64,000 nt of DNA from positions 1 through 64,000 of the forward strand of contig NZ_LXYG01000008.1 in assembly GCF_001650905.1 (NCBI RefSeq), written 5' to 3'. The position numbers and the translations under genes were made by a program. Every line of letters starts with the position of its first letter. Position 1 is the first letter of the stretch. This stretch comes from Balneola sp. EhC07. Its GTDB lineage: Bacteria > Bacteroidota > Rhodothermia > Balneolales > Balneolaceae. The notes below the pieces were generated by a model. That model made no database searches. It worked only from the letters and a program-made list of their open reading frames with translations, and was not told the DNA's origin. Shown piece by piece: positions 1 through 8,011 of the stretch.

Positions 1-6
1 TTACTA

Positions 7-40
7 AAACCCGATTCTTAATAAGAATCGGGTTTTTTTT
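7..40 (+). terminator. Intrinsic terminator of an upstream gene
   Basis: The arms AACCCGATTCTTA and TAAGAATCGGGTT form a near-perfect hairpin, followed by a run of eight T. It ends transcription of a plus-strand gene that lies left of the window. The leading A-rich stretch is short, so bidirectional use is possible but less certain. Confidence 0.85.
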
Positions 41-120
41 ATGTTAAAGAGGCAGTAAAACCCGTTAAATAATCGTATATTTAATAGCTACTATTTTGTA
101 GAAATGATAAAACTGATAGA

Positions 121-1620
121 ATGAATTTCAATTTTCAAGAATTTATAAAAGAATACAAACAGAGATTGGCAGATGTTTTTTCAACGGAAGAAGAGAAGCA
201 TGAAGATAGTTTGGTTCGGGGTATAAAGCCTGCTACTTTTAATCAAATTATGGAATTAGCTCCACTAGGGGCGTTTATTCCTTCTAAATATGACGGGTTC
301 GGTGGACACACATCAGAAGCTCTTTCTATGCTTGAAGCGAGTTCTTATGAATCTCTACCTCTTTCTTTAATGATGGGAATTAATGGTGCTCTTTTTCTTC
401 AACCGGTTGCAAACTATGGTTCAGAGGAAGCGAAAACCGGTATCTACGACCGTGTTATGCATGACAGAAGAATGGGAGGTTTAATGATCACAGAACCGGA
501 TTACGGTTCAGATGCTCTCAAAATGCAAACTTCATTCACAAAGGTTGATGGAAAGTATAAGATTGAAGGATTGAAGCACTGGGCAGGTTTAACAGGCATG
601 GCTGATTACTGGCTCATGACTGCCAGAGGCAAAGATAAGAATGGTAATTTAACCAGAGATATCTCTTTCTTTATTCATGATACAAGAAATGGCGGTATCG
701 AAGTACAAGAGTATTATAACAATTTAGGATTGTATATGCTTCCTTATGGGAAGAACAAAATCAACATTCAGGTTGATGAATCTCACAAACTAGAGCCATC
801 AAGTACCGGTATTACGATGATGTTAGATCTTCTTCACAGAAGCAGACTTCAATTTCCGGGAATGGGAATGGGCTTTTTGAGAAGAATGCTTGATGAAGCC
901 ATAGATCATTGTAAGGAACGTTTTGTTGGTGGTCAAAGCTTGTTTAATTACGATCAGGTAAAAAGCAGGTTGTCTGAGTTACAAGCTTATTTTACGGTGT
1001 GTTCTGCTATGTGTAATTTTACAGGCAGCACAGTCCCTTTAGAAAGAAATACGTCTAAAATGGACCTGGAGGCAAATTCTATAAAGTCTGTTGTGACAGA
1101 TTTTATGCAAAGAGCTTCGCAATCACTTCTTCAGTTAACAGGAGCTAAAGGTTACAGACTTGATCATATCGCAGGAAGGTCTGTTGTTGACAGTCGGCCA
1201 TTTCAAATTTTTGAAGGCTCAAATGATATTTTATATCAACAGATATCAGAGTCTGTAATGAAGATGATGAGAAGAGTTAAAAGTTCTAATCTATATGATT
1301 TTCTAAGTGAGTTCGATCTTACGATAAAATCTTCTGACTATTTTAAGGATGCTCTAAATTTTGAAATAGATACCAAAATGCCTCAGCGTAAATTGGTTGA
1401 TCTTGGTAAAGCACTCGGAAGAATTATTTCTATGGAGTTCACAATCAATTTAGGTGAGCAAGGTTTCAACAAGGAATTAGTTGATAATGCTGTAAAGACC
1501 TTACAAGATGAAGTGAATTCGATCATGTGTTTATTCAAACATGGGGGAGAGGCTTCTGTTGTTGAAGACTATCAAATCGAAAGTTCTTGGTTTAACCTCC
1601 AAACGGTACATGCCGAATAA
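121..1620 (+). CDS. Acyl-CoA dehydrogenase family protein
   Basis: FAD-dependent alpha,beta-dehydrogenation of an acyl-CoA, probably in fatty or aromatic acid catabolism in the cytoplasm. The N-terminal helical domain (about 1-120) is followed by the middle beta-barrel with the flavin-contacting segment MITEPDYGSDA (about 121-131). The C-terminal helical domain contains IFEGSND, whose Glu365 sits where acyl-CoA dehydrogenases keep the catalytic base or the adjacent FEG/N motif. At 499 aa it is about 100 residues longer than short-chain family members, as in long-chain or FadE-like forms with a C-terminal extension. It is the first gene of an apparent operon: the sirtuin gene starts 11 bp before its stop. 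Substrate chain length cannot be read from sequence. Confidence 0.85.
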   Translation: MNFNFQEFIKEYKQRLADVFSTEEEKHEDSLVRGIKPATFNQIMELAPLGAFIPSKYDGFGGHTSEALSMLEASSYESLPLSLMMGINGALFLQPVANYGSEEAKTGIYDRVMHDRRMGGLMITEPDYGSDALKMQTSFTKVDGKYKIEGLKHWAGLTGMADYWLMTARGKDKNGNLTRDISFFIHDTRNGGIEVQEYYNNLGLYMLPYGKNKINIQVDESHKLEPSSTGITMMLDLLHRSRLQFPGMGMGFLRRMLDEAIDHCKERFVGGQSLFNYDQVKSRLSELQAYFTVCSAMCNFTGSTVPLERNTSKMDLEANSIKSVVTDFMQRASQSLLQLTGAKGYRLDHIAGRSVVDSRPFQIFEGSNDILYQQISESVMKMMRRVKSSNLYDFLSEFDLTIKSSDYFKDALNFEIDTKMPQRKLVDLGKALGRIISMEFTINLGEQGFNKELVDNAVKTLQDEVNSIMCLFKHGGEASVVEDYQIESSWFNLQTVHAE

Positions 1621-2311
1621 AAAGAAACTAATTGTTCTATCCGGTTCGGGTATAAGTGCTGAAAGTGGGTTGTCAACTTTCAGAGATTCAGGTGGTTTAT
1701 GGGAAGGTTACAACATAAATGAAGTAGCTACACCTGAAGGTTGGTACAGAAACCCGGAACAGGTTTTAGACTTTTATAATCTGAGAAGAGAGCAAACTGG
1801 TAAAGCACTGCCAAATAAGGCACACCTAAAACTTGTTGGCTTAGAGTCTTTATTTGATGTAGAAATTATTACACAAAATGTAGATGACTTACATGAGAGA
1901 GCAGGATCAAGTAAGATTCTTCATTTGCATGGTGAGTTAACCAAAGCCAGAAGTGTAGATAACGAAAACTTGATTGTTGAAATTGGAACAAACCCAATTC
2001 ACTTAGGAGATGTTGGATCTGATGGAAAGCAATTAAGACCTCATGTTGTTTGGTTTGGAGAAATGGTTCCTATGCTTGAAAAAGCAGCACTTATAGTTGA
2101 AGAAGCTGATATTTTGGTTGTGATAGGAACATCATTGGTCGTATATCCGGCAGCGAGTTTAATTGATTATGCTCCTGACTATTGTAAGAAATATATTATA
2201 GATCCATCAGCTCCTGAACTCTATTCATTTGATGGATGGAGACATATAAAAGAACCCGCTACTTCAGGAATAGAAAAATTAATTACAGAATTAGAGAAAG
2301 ATCATGGCTAA
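1610..2311 (+). CDS. cobB: Sir2-family NAD-dependent protein deacylase, zinc-less type
   Basis: Removes acyl groups from protein lysines using NAD+. Start chosen at the ATG at 1610, which places GSGISAESGLSTFRD (NAD-binding Rossmann motif) about ten residues from the N-terminus; a start at 1541 would add 23 residues lying inside the previous gene. TQNVDDLHERAG and HLHGEL (catalytic His107) are present. The family's usual four zinc-binding cysteines are missing: the stretch after HGEL has no Cys at all. Y56-N-L-R59 matches the YxxR pair that in SIRT5/CobB-type enzymes binds succinyl or malonyl groups, so desuccinylase or demalonylase activity is inferred. It overlaps both neighbours, which suggests translational coupling with acyl-CoA metabolism. 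Confidence 0.85.
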   Translation: MPNKKKLIVLSGSGISAESGLSTFRDSGGLWEGYNINEVATPEGWYRNPEQVLDFYNLRREQTGKALPNKAHLKLVGLESLFDVEIITQNVDDLHERAGSSKILHLHGELTKARSVDNENLIVEIGTNPIHLGDVGSDGKQLRPHVVWFGEMVPMLEKAALIVEEADILVVIGTSLVVYPAASLIDYAPDYCKKYIIDPSAPELYSFDGWRHIKEPATSGIEKLITELEKDHG

Positions 2312-3164
2312 GACCTCAGAAGAAATTAAAGCAATACTAGAGCAGTTTACTATTCCATTTTTTCATCTTGAAAAGAGATTTCCCTTACTTCCGGGAAAAG
2401 CAGATAAAAAGGCTGAAGCTTTATTGTTAGGCATTTCAGAAGAAGAATTAAAAAGCTATAGAGAAAATATAACTCAGAATGCAAAGCAAGCGGCACTTGA
2501 GTTGCTAAAAGAAGATGAAATCATCGATTGTCTTGATTCCTTACCTCTTGATGGCTCTGAAACAATCGCCGTTTTAGGTGACTCAATAACTGAAGATGGG
2601 CAGGGTTGGTTCGAAATCTTAAAACAAGTTTTAGAACTATCTGTTGAAAAAGCAGACTTTACTTTTATCAATGCTGCCATCGGAGAAGAAACATCTTCAG
2701 AGGCTTTAAAAAGGTTGGACAGAGATGTTCTTATCAATGAGCCGGATTGGGTATTTGTTGCTTTAGGAACTTATGATGCCCAAAGATTGAATATTGTTCC
2801 GGACCGAACTATAACCCCATTATCCGTAACCTGGGAAAATCTGGAGTCCATTCAAAATATTGTGGGCGAATATGTTTCCAATCCGGTTATTTGGATTACG
2901 CCAACACCAGTAATTTTAGAATTACTTTCAGAAAACCCTTTATATCAATACACAATTGAAGAAGAGGATCTGCAGCAAGTAAGGCAATTGGTTGCCGGTA
3001 AAGACGGAGTAATTATTGACTCTTTAGGAAGCCGAATGGGAAAAGAAGGACCTGAAGCCTGGAACTATGTTGCTGATGGTTTGCATCACTCACTTACCGG
3101 ACACATGAACACTGCTCGGCTGGTTATTAAAAAACTGTCAGAATCCAATGTGTCAACCGACTAA
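2304..3164 (+). CDS. SGNH/GDSL-type esterase or lipase
   Basis: Likely hydrolyses a carboxylic ester. The block I motif AVLGDSITEDG carries nucleophile Ser94. ALGTYD occupies the block III position (normally GxND), and DGLHH supplies the Asp258/His261 pair of block V. There is an N-terminal extension of about 85 mostly helical residues before the SGNH core and no signal peptide, so it is predicted to be cytoplasmic. The gene overlaps the sirtuin gene by 8 bp and ends 4 bp inside the convergent next gene. The substrate is unknown. The Asn of the classical G-x-N-D block is replaced by Tyr, so oxyanion-hole geometry may differ. Confidence 0.75.
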   Translation: MAKTSEEIKAILEQFTIPFFHLEKRFPLLPGKADKKAEALLLGISEEELKSYRENITQNAKQAALELLKEDEIIDCLDSLPLDGSETIAVLGDSITEDGQGWFEILKQVLELSVEKADFTFINAAIGEETSSEALKRLDRDVLINEPDWVFVALGTYDAQRLNIVPDRTITPLSVTWENLESIQNIVGEYVSNPVIWITPTPVILELLSENPLYQYTIEEEDLQQVRQLVAGKDGVIIDSLGSRMGKEGPEAWNYVADGLHHSLTGHMNTARLVIKKLSESNVSTD

Positions 3165-3826
3165 AAATTCAGTCTGAAATTCACAACTTCAACAGCGGGT
3201 TTAATGGAAGAGCTTATATCCGTTCTTGTTAATTGAGTTGTTTGAATAAGGGTTGGATTTAAGAAACCAAAGCTCGATTTATCTTCGAAATTCATTCCGA
3301 TTAATCCACTGGCATTTTGGTTTACGTTTGCTGCAGCAAGTGGAGCATATGTACGTTCAGCTAAAACGAACGTATCAAATATTCCAAAGCCAAAACCTGC
3401 CCAAGCCCCAATACCTGCTCCATATTGCAAGCCGGAAACAATGGGTTCATTTGCGACAAGAGTTACAGCTACCACAACTATTGATCCGAGCGCAGCACCA
3501 TAAAAAGTATCCAGTAAAACAATAATACTGCTGTTATTTCCATCATTAAAAAGACCGGAAACCAATACTTCTTGTCCCTCACCTTTTGTGATGTCAAAAC
3601 CTCCCATCCCAATTCCATAAAGTGTTCCAAGTCCTACTCCAACTCTGAGATTAGCAAAATCGTCGGAATTTGTAAGAGCCATTGTTGCACCACCAAGTAA
3701 TGTTCCTTGAACCGCACCATTTAATGTGTTACCTGCCAACAGTTCTACAGTTTGAGCTTTAGAGGATGTGATTCCGGTACAAAGACACAAGAGAATTGCT
3801 GCAAAAAATATAAAGGGCTTTTTCAT
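3161..3826 (-). CDS. Exported glycine-rich protein of unknown function
   Basis: Not recognised. It begins with a clear signal peptide (MKKPFIFFAAILLCLC..., predicted cut after SSKAQ, about residue 25). The mature part has three or four Gly/Ala-rich hydrophobic stretches (for example around residues 35-50, 65-80, 100-125 and 135-155), like the glycine-zipper helices of small envelope proteins. It ends in VVNFRLNF, a hydrophobic and aromatic terminus common in outer-membrane proteins. It converges on the SGNH gene with a 4-bp overlap. An envelope location is inferred; no enzymatic motif is visible. Confidence 0.65.
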   Translation of the reverse strand: MKKPFIFFAAILLCLCTGITSSKAQTVELLAGNTLNGAVQGTLLGGATMALTNSDDFANLRVGVGLGTLYGIGMGGFDITKGEGQEVLVSGLFNDGNNSSIIVLLDTFYGAALGSIVVVAVTLVANEPIVSGLQYGAGIGAWAGFGFGIFDTFVLAERTYAPLAAANVNQNASGLIGMNFEDKSSFGFLNPTLIQTTQLTRTDISSSIKPAVEVVNFRLNF

Positions 3827-3880
3827 TCTGTAGATATTTAGTTGAGCAAATTTAATGATTCTTGAGATGCTATTCCAAAG

Positions 3881-4573
3881 CTATTCAGGATTATTTAATG
3901 CAACCGGTATAATTTTTCCATTCATGAATTTATGTCCATGTAATACAAAGTCGGAAATATATGAGCCCATTTCATTTGCCTGAACAGGGGCTTGATAACC
4001 GGGGAAGGCTTCTTCGAGCATACTGGTTTGCACTGCTCCTAAACATAAACAATTAACCGAGATTTCATCAGATGAAAATTCGGTACTTAAACATTCAGAT
4101 AAGATACCTAAAGCTCCTTTTGCTGATGAATAGGCAGCTAAACCGGGAAATTTATCACTTCCCTGAAATCCACCCATACTCCCAATATTTACTATGTGAG
4201 ATCCTTTATTCAGATAGGGTTTCAGGGATTGAATGAGGTTTACAGGAGCAAATAAATTAACATCGAAAATATACTCCCACTCATCTGCCGTAGTTTCTGA
4301 AAAAGGTTTGTTTACAAGTGCTCCGGCATTATTTACCAGACCGTCAATTCCATTTGTGTCAGACACGCACTCCAGTATTTTCTGTATATCATCACTTTTA
4401 GTTAAGTCTGCAGATATAATTTTTAATAGAGATGAAGAAGTCTCTAACTCGAGTTCTTGGAGTTTTTCTGTAGACCGGGCAACGGCAATTACTTGACATT
4501 CTGATTCAAGAAGCTTTAATGCTGTTTGATATCCAATACCTTTACTGGCACCGGTAAGTACGATCGTTTTCAT
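3881..4573 (-). CDS. Short-chain dehydrogenase/reductase
   Basis: NAD(P)-dependent oxidoreductase of the classical SDR family. The cofactor motif TGASKGIG lies at residues 7-14, NNAG at about 81-84, the catalytic Ser in NIGSMGG at about 134 and the YxxxK pair in YSSAK near 148-152. At 230 aa it is close to the minimal SDR length. It stands alone, divergent from the aminotransferase gene across a 138-bp spacer. The substrate cannot be deduced; many such stand-alone SDRs act on 3-oxoacyl or carbonyl compounds. Confidence 0.85.
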   Translation of the reverse strand: MKTIVLTGASKGIGYQTALKLLESECQVIAVARSTEKLQELELETSSSLLKIISADLTKSDDIQKILECVSDTNGIDGLVNNAGALVNKPFSETTADEWEYIFDVNLFAPVNLIQSLKPYLNKGSHIVNIGSMGGFQGSDKFPGLAAYSSAKGALGILSECLSTEFSSDEISVNCLCLGAVQTSMLEEAFPGYQAPVQANEMGSYISDFVLHGHKFMNGKIIPVALNNPE

Positions 4574-4672
4574 GTATGATTTTTTTATTTCTTAAAGTTA
4601 AGGAATGCTGTTTGCATACAAAACATTTACTTTTTTATGTTAAAAGGGTTTAGAAAAAGCGCTTTTTCTCAA

Positions 4673-4680
4673 TATCTTTG
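4673..4680 (+). promoter_or_regulatory. Possible Bacteroidota-type -7 box
   Basis: TATCTTTG fits the TAnnTTTG -7 consensus known from Bacteroidota and lies 32 bp before the start of the aminotransferase gene. No convincing -33 TTG box is seen at the right distance, so this is tentative. Confidence 0.3.
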
Positions 4681-4711
4681 AGACCCTTATAATTCGAATT
4701 AAAAAGACTTC

Positions 4712-5827
4712 ATGAGCGAGAATACATCGCATCCGCTGGTACCAAAAAATATTGAACAGTTAAACAGGTATATAGCGGGAAAAACTATCGCTGAAGTAAA
4801 AGAAGCATATAATCCTGCTAAAATAGCTAAGCTTGCTTCCAATGAAAACAGATTGGGATGTAGTCCCAAAGTAGAATCAGCGATTTTAGAAGCATTCAAA
4901 GAAATTCAGGATTACCCTGATCCAATTGCCAGAAAATTACGAGCTGCAATTGCTCAGAAAAATGGGGTTAAAGAGTCAGAAGTTATTTTGACATCAGGCT
5001 CAGAAAGTCTGCTATCTATGTTATGCAGAACGTTCTTTCTGAACAAGCAAAATGCGATAACAGCAAATGCTACCTTTGTAGGATTTTTTGTCCAAGCCGG
5101 AGTAAGAGGTATTCATTTAAAGAAAATTCCGTTAACGGATGACTATCGTTTTGATGTAAAGGCAATGGTAAACGCTATTGATGATCAAACAAAAATGATC
5201 TATTTAGCCAATCCGAATAATCCAACCGGTACATATATCAACAAGAAGGAATATGAATGGTTGCTGGAGCAAGTTCCGGAGCATATTTTGATAGTAGCGG
5301 ATGAAGCTTACTATGAATTTGCTGAAAGTGTGGAAGATTATCCTAAAGCTTTAGAATATGATAACGATAACGTGATCGTATTAAGAACTTTTTCGAAAGC
5401 TTACGGACTTGCCGGATTCAGAGTTGGTTATGGTATTGCCAAAGAAGAGATCATCAATAACTTGTTGAAAACAAAACTTACATTTGAACCAACTACTCTT
5501 GCGCAGGCGGCAGCATTAGCGGCATATAAGGATGATGAGTTCTTAAATAAGAGTATTAAAGTTGTAAATGATGGTAAAGAAAGGTTATATAGATTTTTTG
5601 ATGAACATAATGTGAGTTACAAAAAGTCGATCTCTAATTCTGTAATGATGATTCTGCCTACAGAAGAAGAAGCGATAAGTTTTACTCAGAAAATGCTTGA
5701 ACTAGGAGTGATCCTCAGGAGAATAAATGCATTCGGTTTACCGGCTTGTGTAAGAATCACCATTGGAATTGAAGAAGAAATGGATCACTTTGAAGAGTGT
5801 TTCAAAAAAGTAATGACTAATAGTTAA
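4712..5827 (+). CDS. hisC: Histidinol-phosphate aminotransferase-like class I/II aminotransferase
   Basis: PLP-dependent transfer of an amino group; family members convert histidinol phosphate or aromatic amino acids. The PLP-binding lysine is Lys229 in TFSKAYGLAGFRVGYG, the substrate/PLP motif NPNNPTGT lies near residue 170 and ADEAYYEF near 198. Length (371 aa) is typical. It is not in a his operon: it precedes a fused 2-oxoacid dehydrogenase E1 gene by 16 bp. That pairing is compatible with amino-acid transamination followed by oxidative decarboxylation of the 2-oxo acid. The family is firm, the histidine role is not; an aromatic or branched-chain aminotransferase is equally possible. Confidence 0.75.
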   Translation: MSENTSHPLVPKNIEQLNRYIAGKTIAEVKEAYNPAKIAKLASNENRLGCSPKVESAILEAFKEIQDYPDPIARKLRAAIAQKNGVKESEVILTSGSESLLSMLCRTFFLNKQNAITANATFVGFFVQAGVRGIHLKKIPLTDDYRFDVKAMVNAIDDQTKMIYLANPNNPTGTYINKKEYEWLLEQVPEHILIVADEAYYEFAESVEDYPKALEYDNDNVIVLRTFSKAYGLAGFRVGYGIAKEEIINNLLKTKLTFEPTTLAQAAALAAYKDDEFLNKSIKVVNDGKERLYRFFDEHNVSYKKSISNSVMMILPTEEEAISFTQKMLELGVILRRINAFGLPACVRITIGIEEEMDHFEECFKKVMTNS

Positions 5828-5843
5828 GAATTTAAAAAGTTAC

Positions 5844-7913
5844 ATGGCTACTAAAAAGAAAAAAGGCAAAGGTAATTCTAAAGTAGATTGGCGTGATGTT
5901 GCTCGTTTAATGCTTACATCAAGGGCAATGGATGAGAAAGAAGAAACGGATCTGGTGCCTAATAAAAAAGTACTATACCAATTCTCGGCTCGTGGTCATG
6001 AACTTGGACAAATTCTTCTGGGCAAGCTATTAACCAATAACAATGACGCCGCGAGCGCTTACTATCGATCCCGTCCATTGTTGCTTTCTTTAGGATTAGA
6101 TCTTGAGGATGCAATGGCTGCGCCAATGGGTAAATCCGGTAGTTATAGTGATGGAAGAGATATTGGAGTGGTGTGTAATAAACCGGATGAAGATTCCGTA
6201 AAAGTATTACCGATGGCAGGCGATGTAGGTTCCCAATATACTCCGGCAATTGGTTGGGCTCAGGCAATTGAGTATAGAAGGAAAGTTTTAAAAGAGAAGA
6301 AATATGAAGGAGCTATTGCCGTAATTCTGGGTGGAGATGGTTCGGTCGCCACTAATGGTTTTTGGTCCGCTTTAACAATTGCTACAACTCAGAATCTTCC
6401 GGTGTTATTTTATATTGAGGATAATGGGTATGGAATTTCTGTGACCAGTGAATTTCAAACACCGGGTGGAGTTATTACTGATAACCTCCAATCTTTCAAA
6501 AACCTCAGAATTATAGAAGGAGATGGAACAGACCCTGAAGAAGCTGCTGAACTTATGGAAGAAGCAGTGAAATCAGTCAGGGATCGAAAGGGACCAACCA
6601 TGATCCGATTAAAAGTTCCAAGATTAAATGGTCATTCTTATCAGGATAATCAGGCATATAAGCCCGAAGAATTAGTTGAGAAGGAAAAGCAGAACGATCC
6701 GTTAGATACTCTGAAAAAATACCTGGTTCCTGATACTTTAACGGAAAGAGTTTGGAATAATCTGGAGAAAAAAGCTAAAGAAACTATTGAAGAAACAGCT
6801 GAAGCAGCACTAGCTCGTCCTGAGCCGGATACGTCAACTACAGAAAAACACGCATTTGCTGAAGAACTGCAAACCATCGGAGGTTTAGCAGTTGAAGGAC
6901 ATAAATTCCCGGAAGAAACCGAAACGCCGACTCCCGAAAAGCAGCGGATCAATATTGTGGAAGCCATTCGTAGAACATTAGCCTACGAACTGGAAACAAA
7001 CAAAAAACTTCTGGTTTTTGGTGAAGATGTTGGATTGAAAGGTGGAGTTCATGCTGCAACGATGGATCTTCAGTCAAAATTTGGTGAAGATCGTGTTTTC
7101 GATACCAGTTTATCAGAAGAAGGAATTATAGGTCGTTCGGTTGGTATGGCATATGCAGGATTGATGCCTGTTGCGGAAATTCAGTTCAGAAAATATGCAG
7201 ATCCTGCTACTGAACAGTTGAACAATTGCGGAACTACCAGATGGAGAACCGCTAACCGCTTCGCAGCTCCTATTGTGGTTAGAATGCCCGGAGGCTTTGC
7301 AAAATGTGGTGATCCTTGGCACAGTATGAGTAACGAAGTTTTCTTTACTCACGCGATTGGATGGCAAGTAGCCATGCCAAGTAATGCACAGGACGCTGTA
7401 GGACTTCTAAGAAGCGCAATGCGCTCAAATAACCCAACTATGTTCTTTGAGCACAGAAACCTCTTAGACGCAAAATACGCACGTAAACCCTATCCCGGAA
7501 ATGAGTTCGTCGTTCCTTTTGGAAAGGCTAAGCTTTTAAAAGAAGGAAGTGACGTAACCATAATAACCTGGGGCGCCATGTGTGAAAGAAGTGAGCAAGC
7601 TGTGGAAGAAACCGGTATTTCTGCAGATGTATTGGATCTCAGAACTTTGATGCCCTGGGATAAAGAAGCTTGTTTAAAATCTCTTGCCAAAACAAATAAA
7701 TGCCTTATTGTACATGAAGATAATAAGACAGCCGGTTTTGGTGCAGAAATTTCTGCTGTACTTTCAAAAGAAGGTTTTGATATGTTAGACGCTCCGGTTG
7801 AAAGAATAACAATGCCGGATATACCAGTTCCTTATAATGTAGGATTGATGGAATCAGTGCTACCTACCGTAGATAAAATTAAACAAAGACTAGAGTACTT
7901 GAGTAACTACTAG
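5844..7913 (+). CDS. 2-oxoacid dehydrogenase E1, fused alpha and beta subunits
   Basis: Thiamine-diphosphate-dependent decarboxylation of a 2-oxo acid and transfer to lipoyl-E2, as in branched-chain or pyruvate dehydrogenase complexes. Residues about 15-330 are the alpha part with the ThDP motif beginning GGDGSVATNGFW and ending in EDNGYGISV. Residues about 370-689 are the beta part (INIVEAIRRTL, LVFGEDVG, HEDNKTAGFGAEI). A Glu/Pro/Thr-rich linker (about 310-365) joins them. Separate alpha and beta genes are the commoner arrangement; the fused form is known in Bacteroidota-type genomes. No E2 or E3 gene lies nearby. The sequence resembles branched-chain E1 more than acetyl-transferring E1, but specificity is inferred. 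Confidence 0.85.
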   Translation: MATKKKKGKGNSKVDWRDVARLMLTSRAMDEKEETDLVPNKKVLYQFSARGHELGQILLGKLLTNNNDAASAYYRSRPLLLSLGLDLEDAMAAPMGKSGSYSDGRDIGVVCNKPDEDSVKVLPMAGDVGSQYTPAIGWAQAIEYRRKVLKEKKYEGAIAVILGGDGSVATNGFWSALTIATTQNLPVLFYIEDNGYGISVTSEFQTPGGVITDNLQSFKNLRIIEGDGTDPEEAAELMEEAVKSVRDRKGPTMIRLKVPRLNGHSYQDNQAYKPEELVEKEKQNDPLDTLKKYLVPDTLTERVWNNLEKKAKETIEETAEAALARPEPDTSTTEKHAFAEELQTIGGLAVEGHKFPEETETPTPEKQRINIVEAIRRTLAYELETNKKLLVFGEDVGLKGGVHAATMDLQSKFGEDRVFDTSLSEEGIIGRSVGMAYAGLMPVAEIQFRKYADPATEQLNNCGTTRWRTANRFAAPIVVRMPGGFAKCGDPWHSMSNEVFFTHAIGWQVAMPSNAQDAVGLLRSAMRSNNPTMFFEHRNLLDAKYARKPYPGNEFVVPFGKAKLLKEGSDVTIITWGAMCERSEQAVEETGISADVLDLRTLMPWDKEACLKSLAKTNKCLIVHEDNKTAGFGAEISAVLSKEGFDMLDAPVERITMPDIPVPYNVGLMESVLPTVDKIKQRLEYLSNY

Positions 7914-8011
7914 CCCAAATGTTACATGAGGATTTTATAACCTTCAGAAATGGTTATTGCTCATGTCTTTAGATAAATTCCAAAAATGGAAAATCGGGTT
8001 AAAGTTATATC

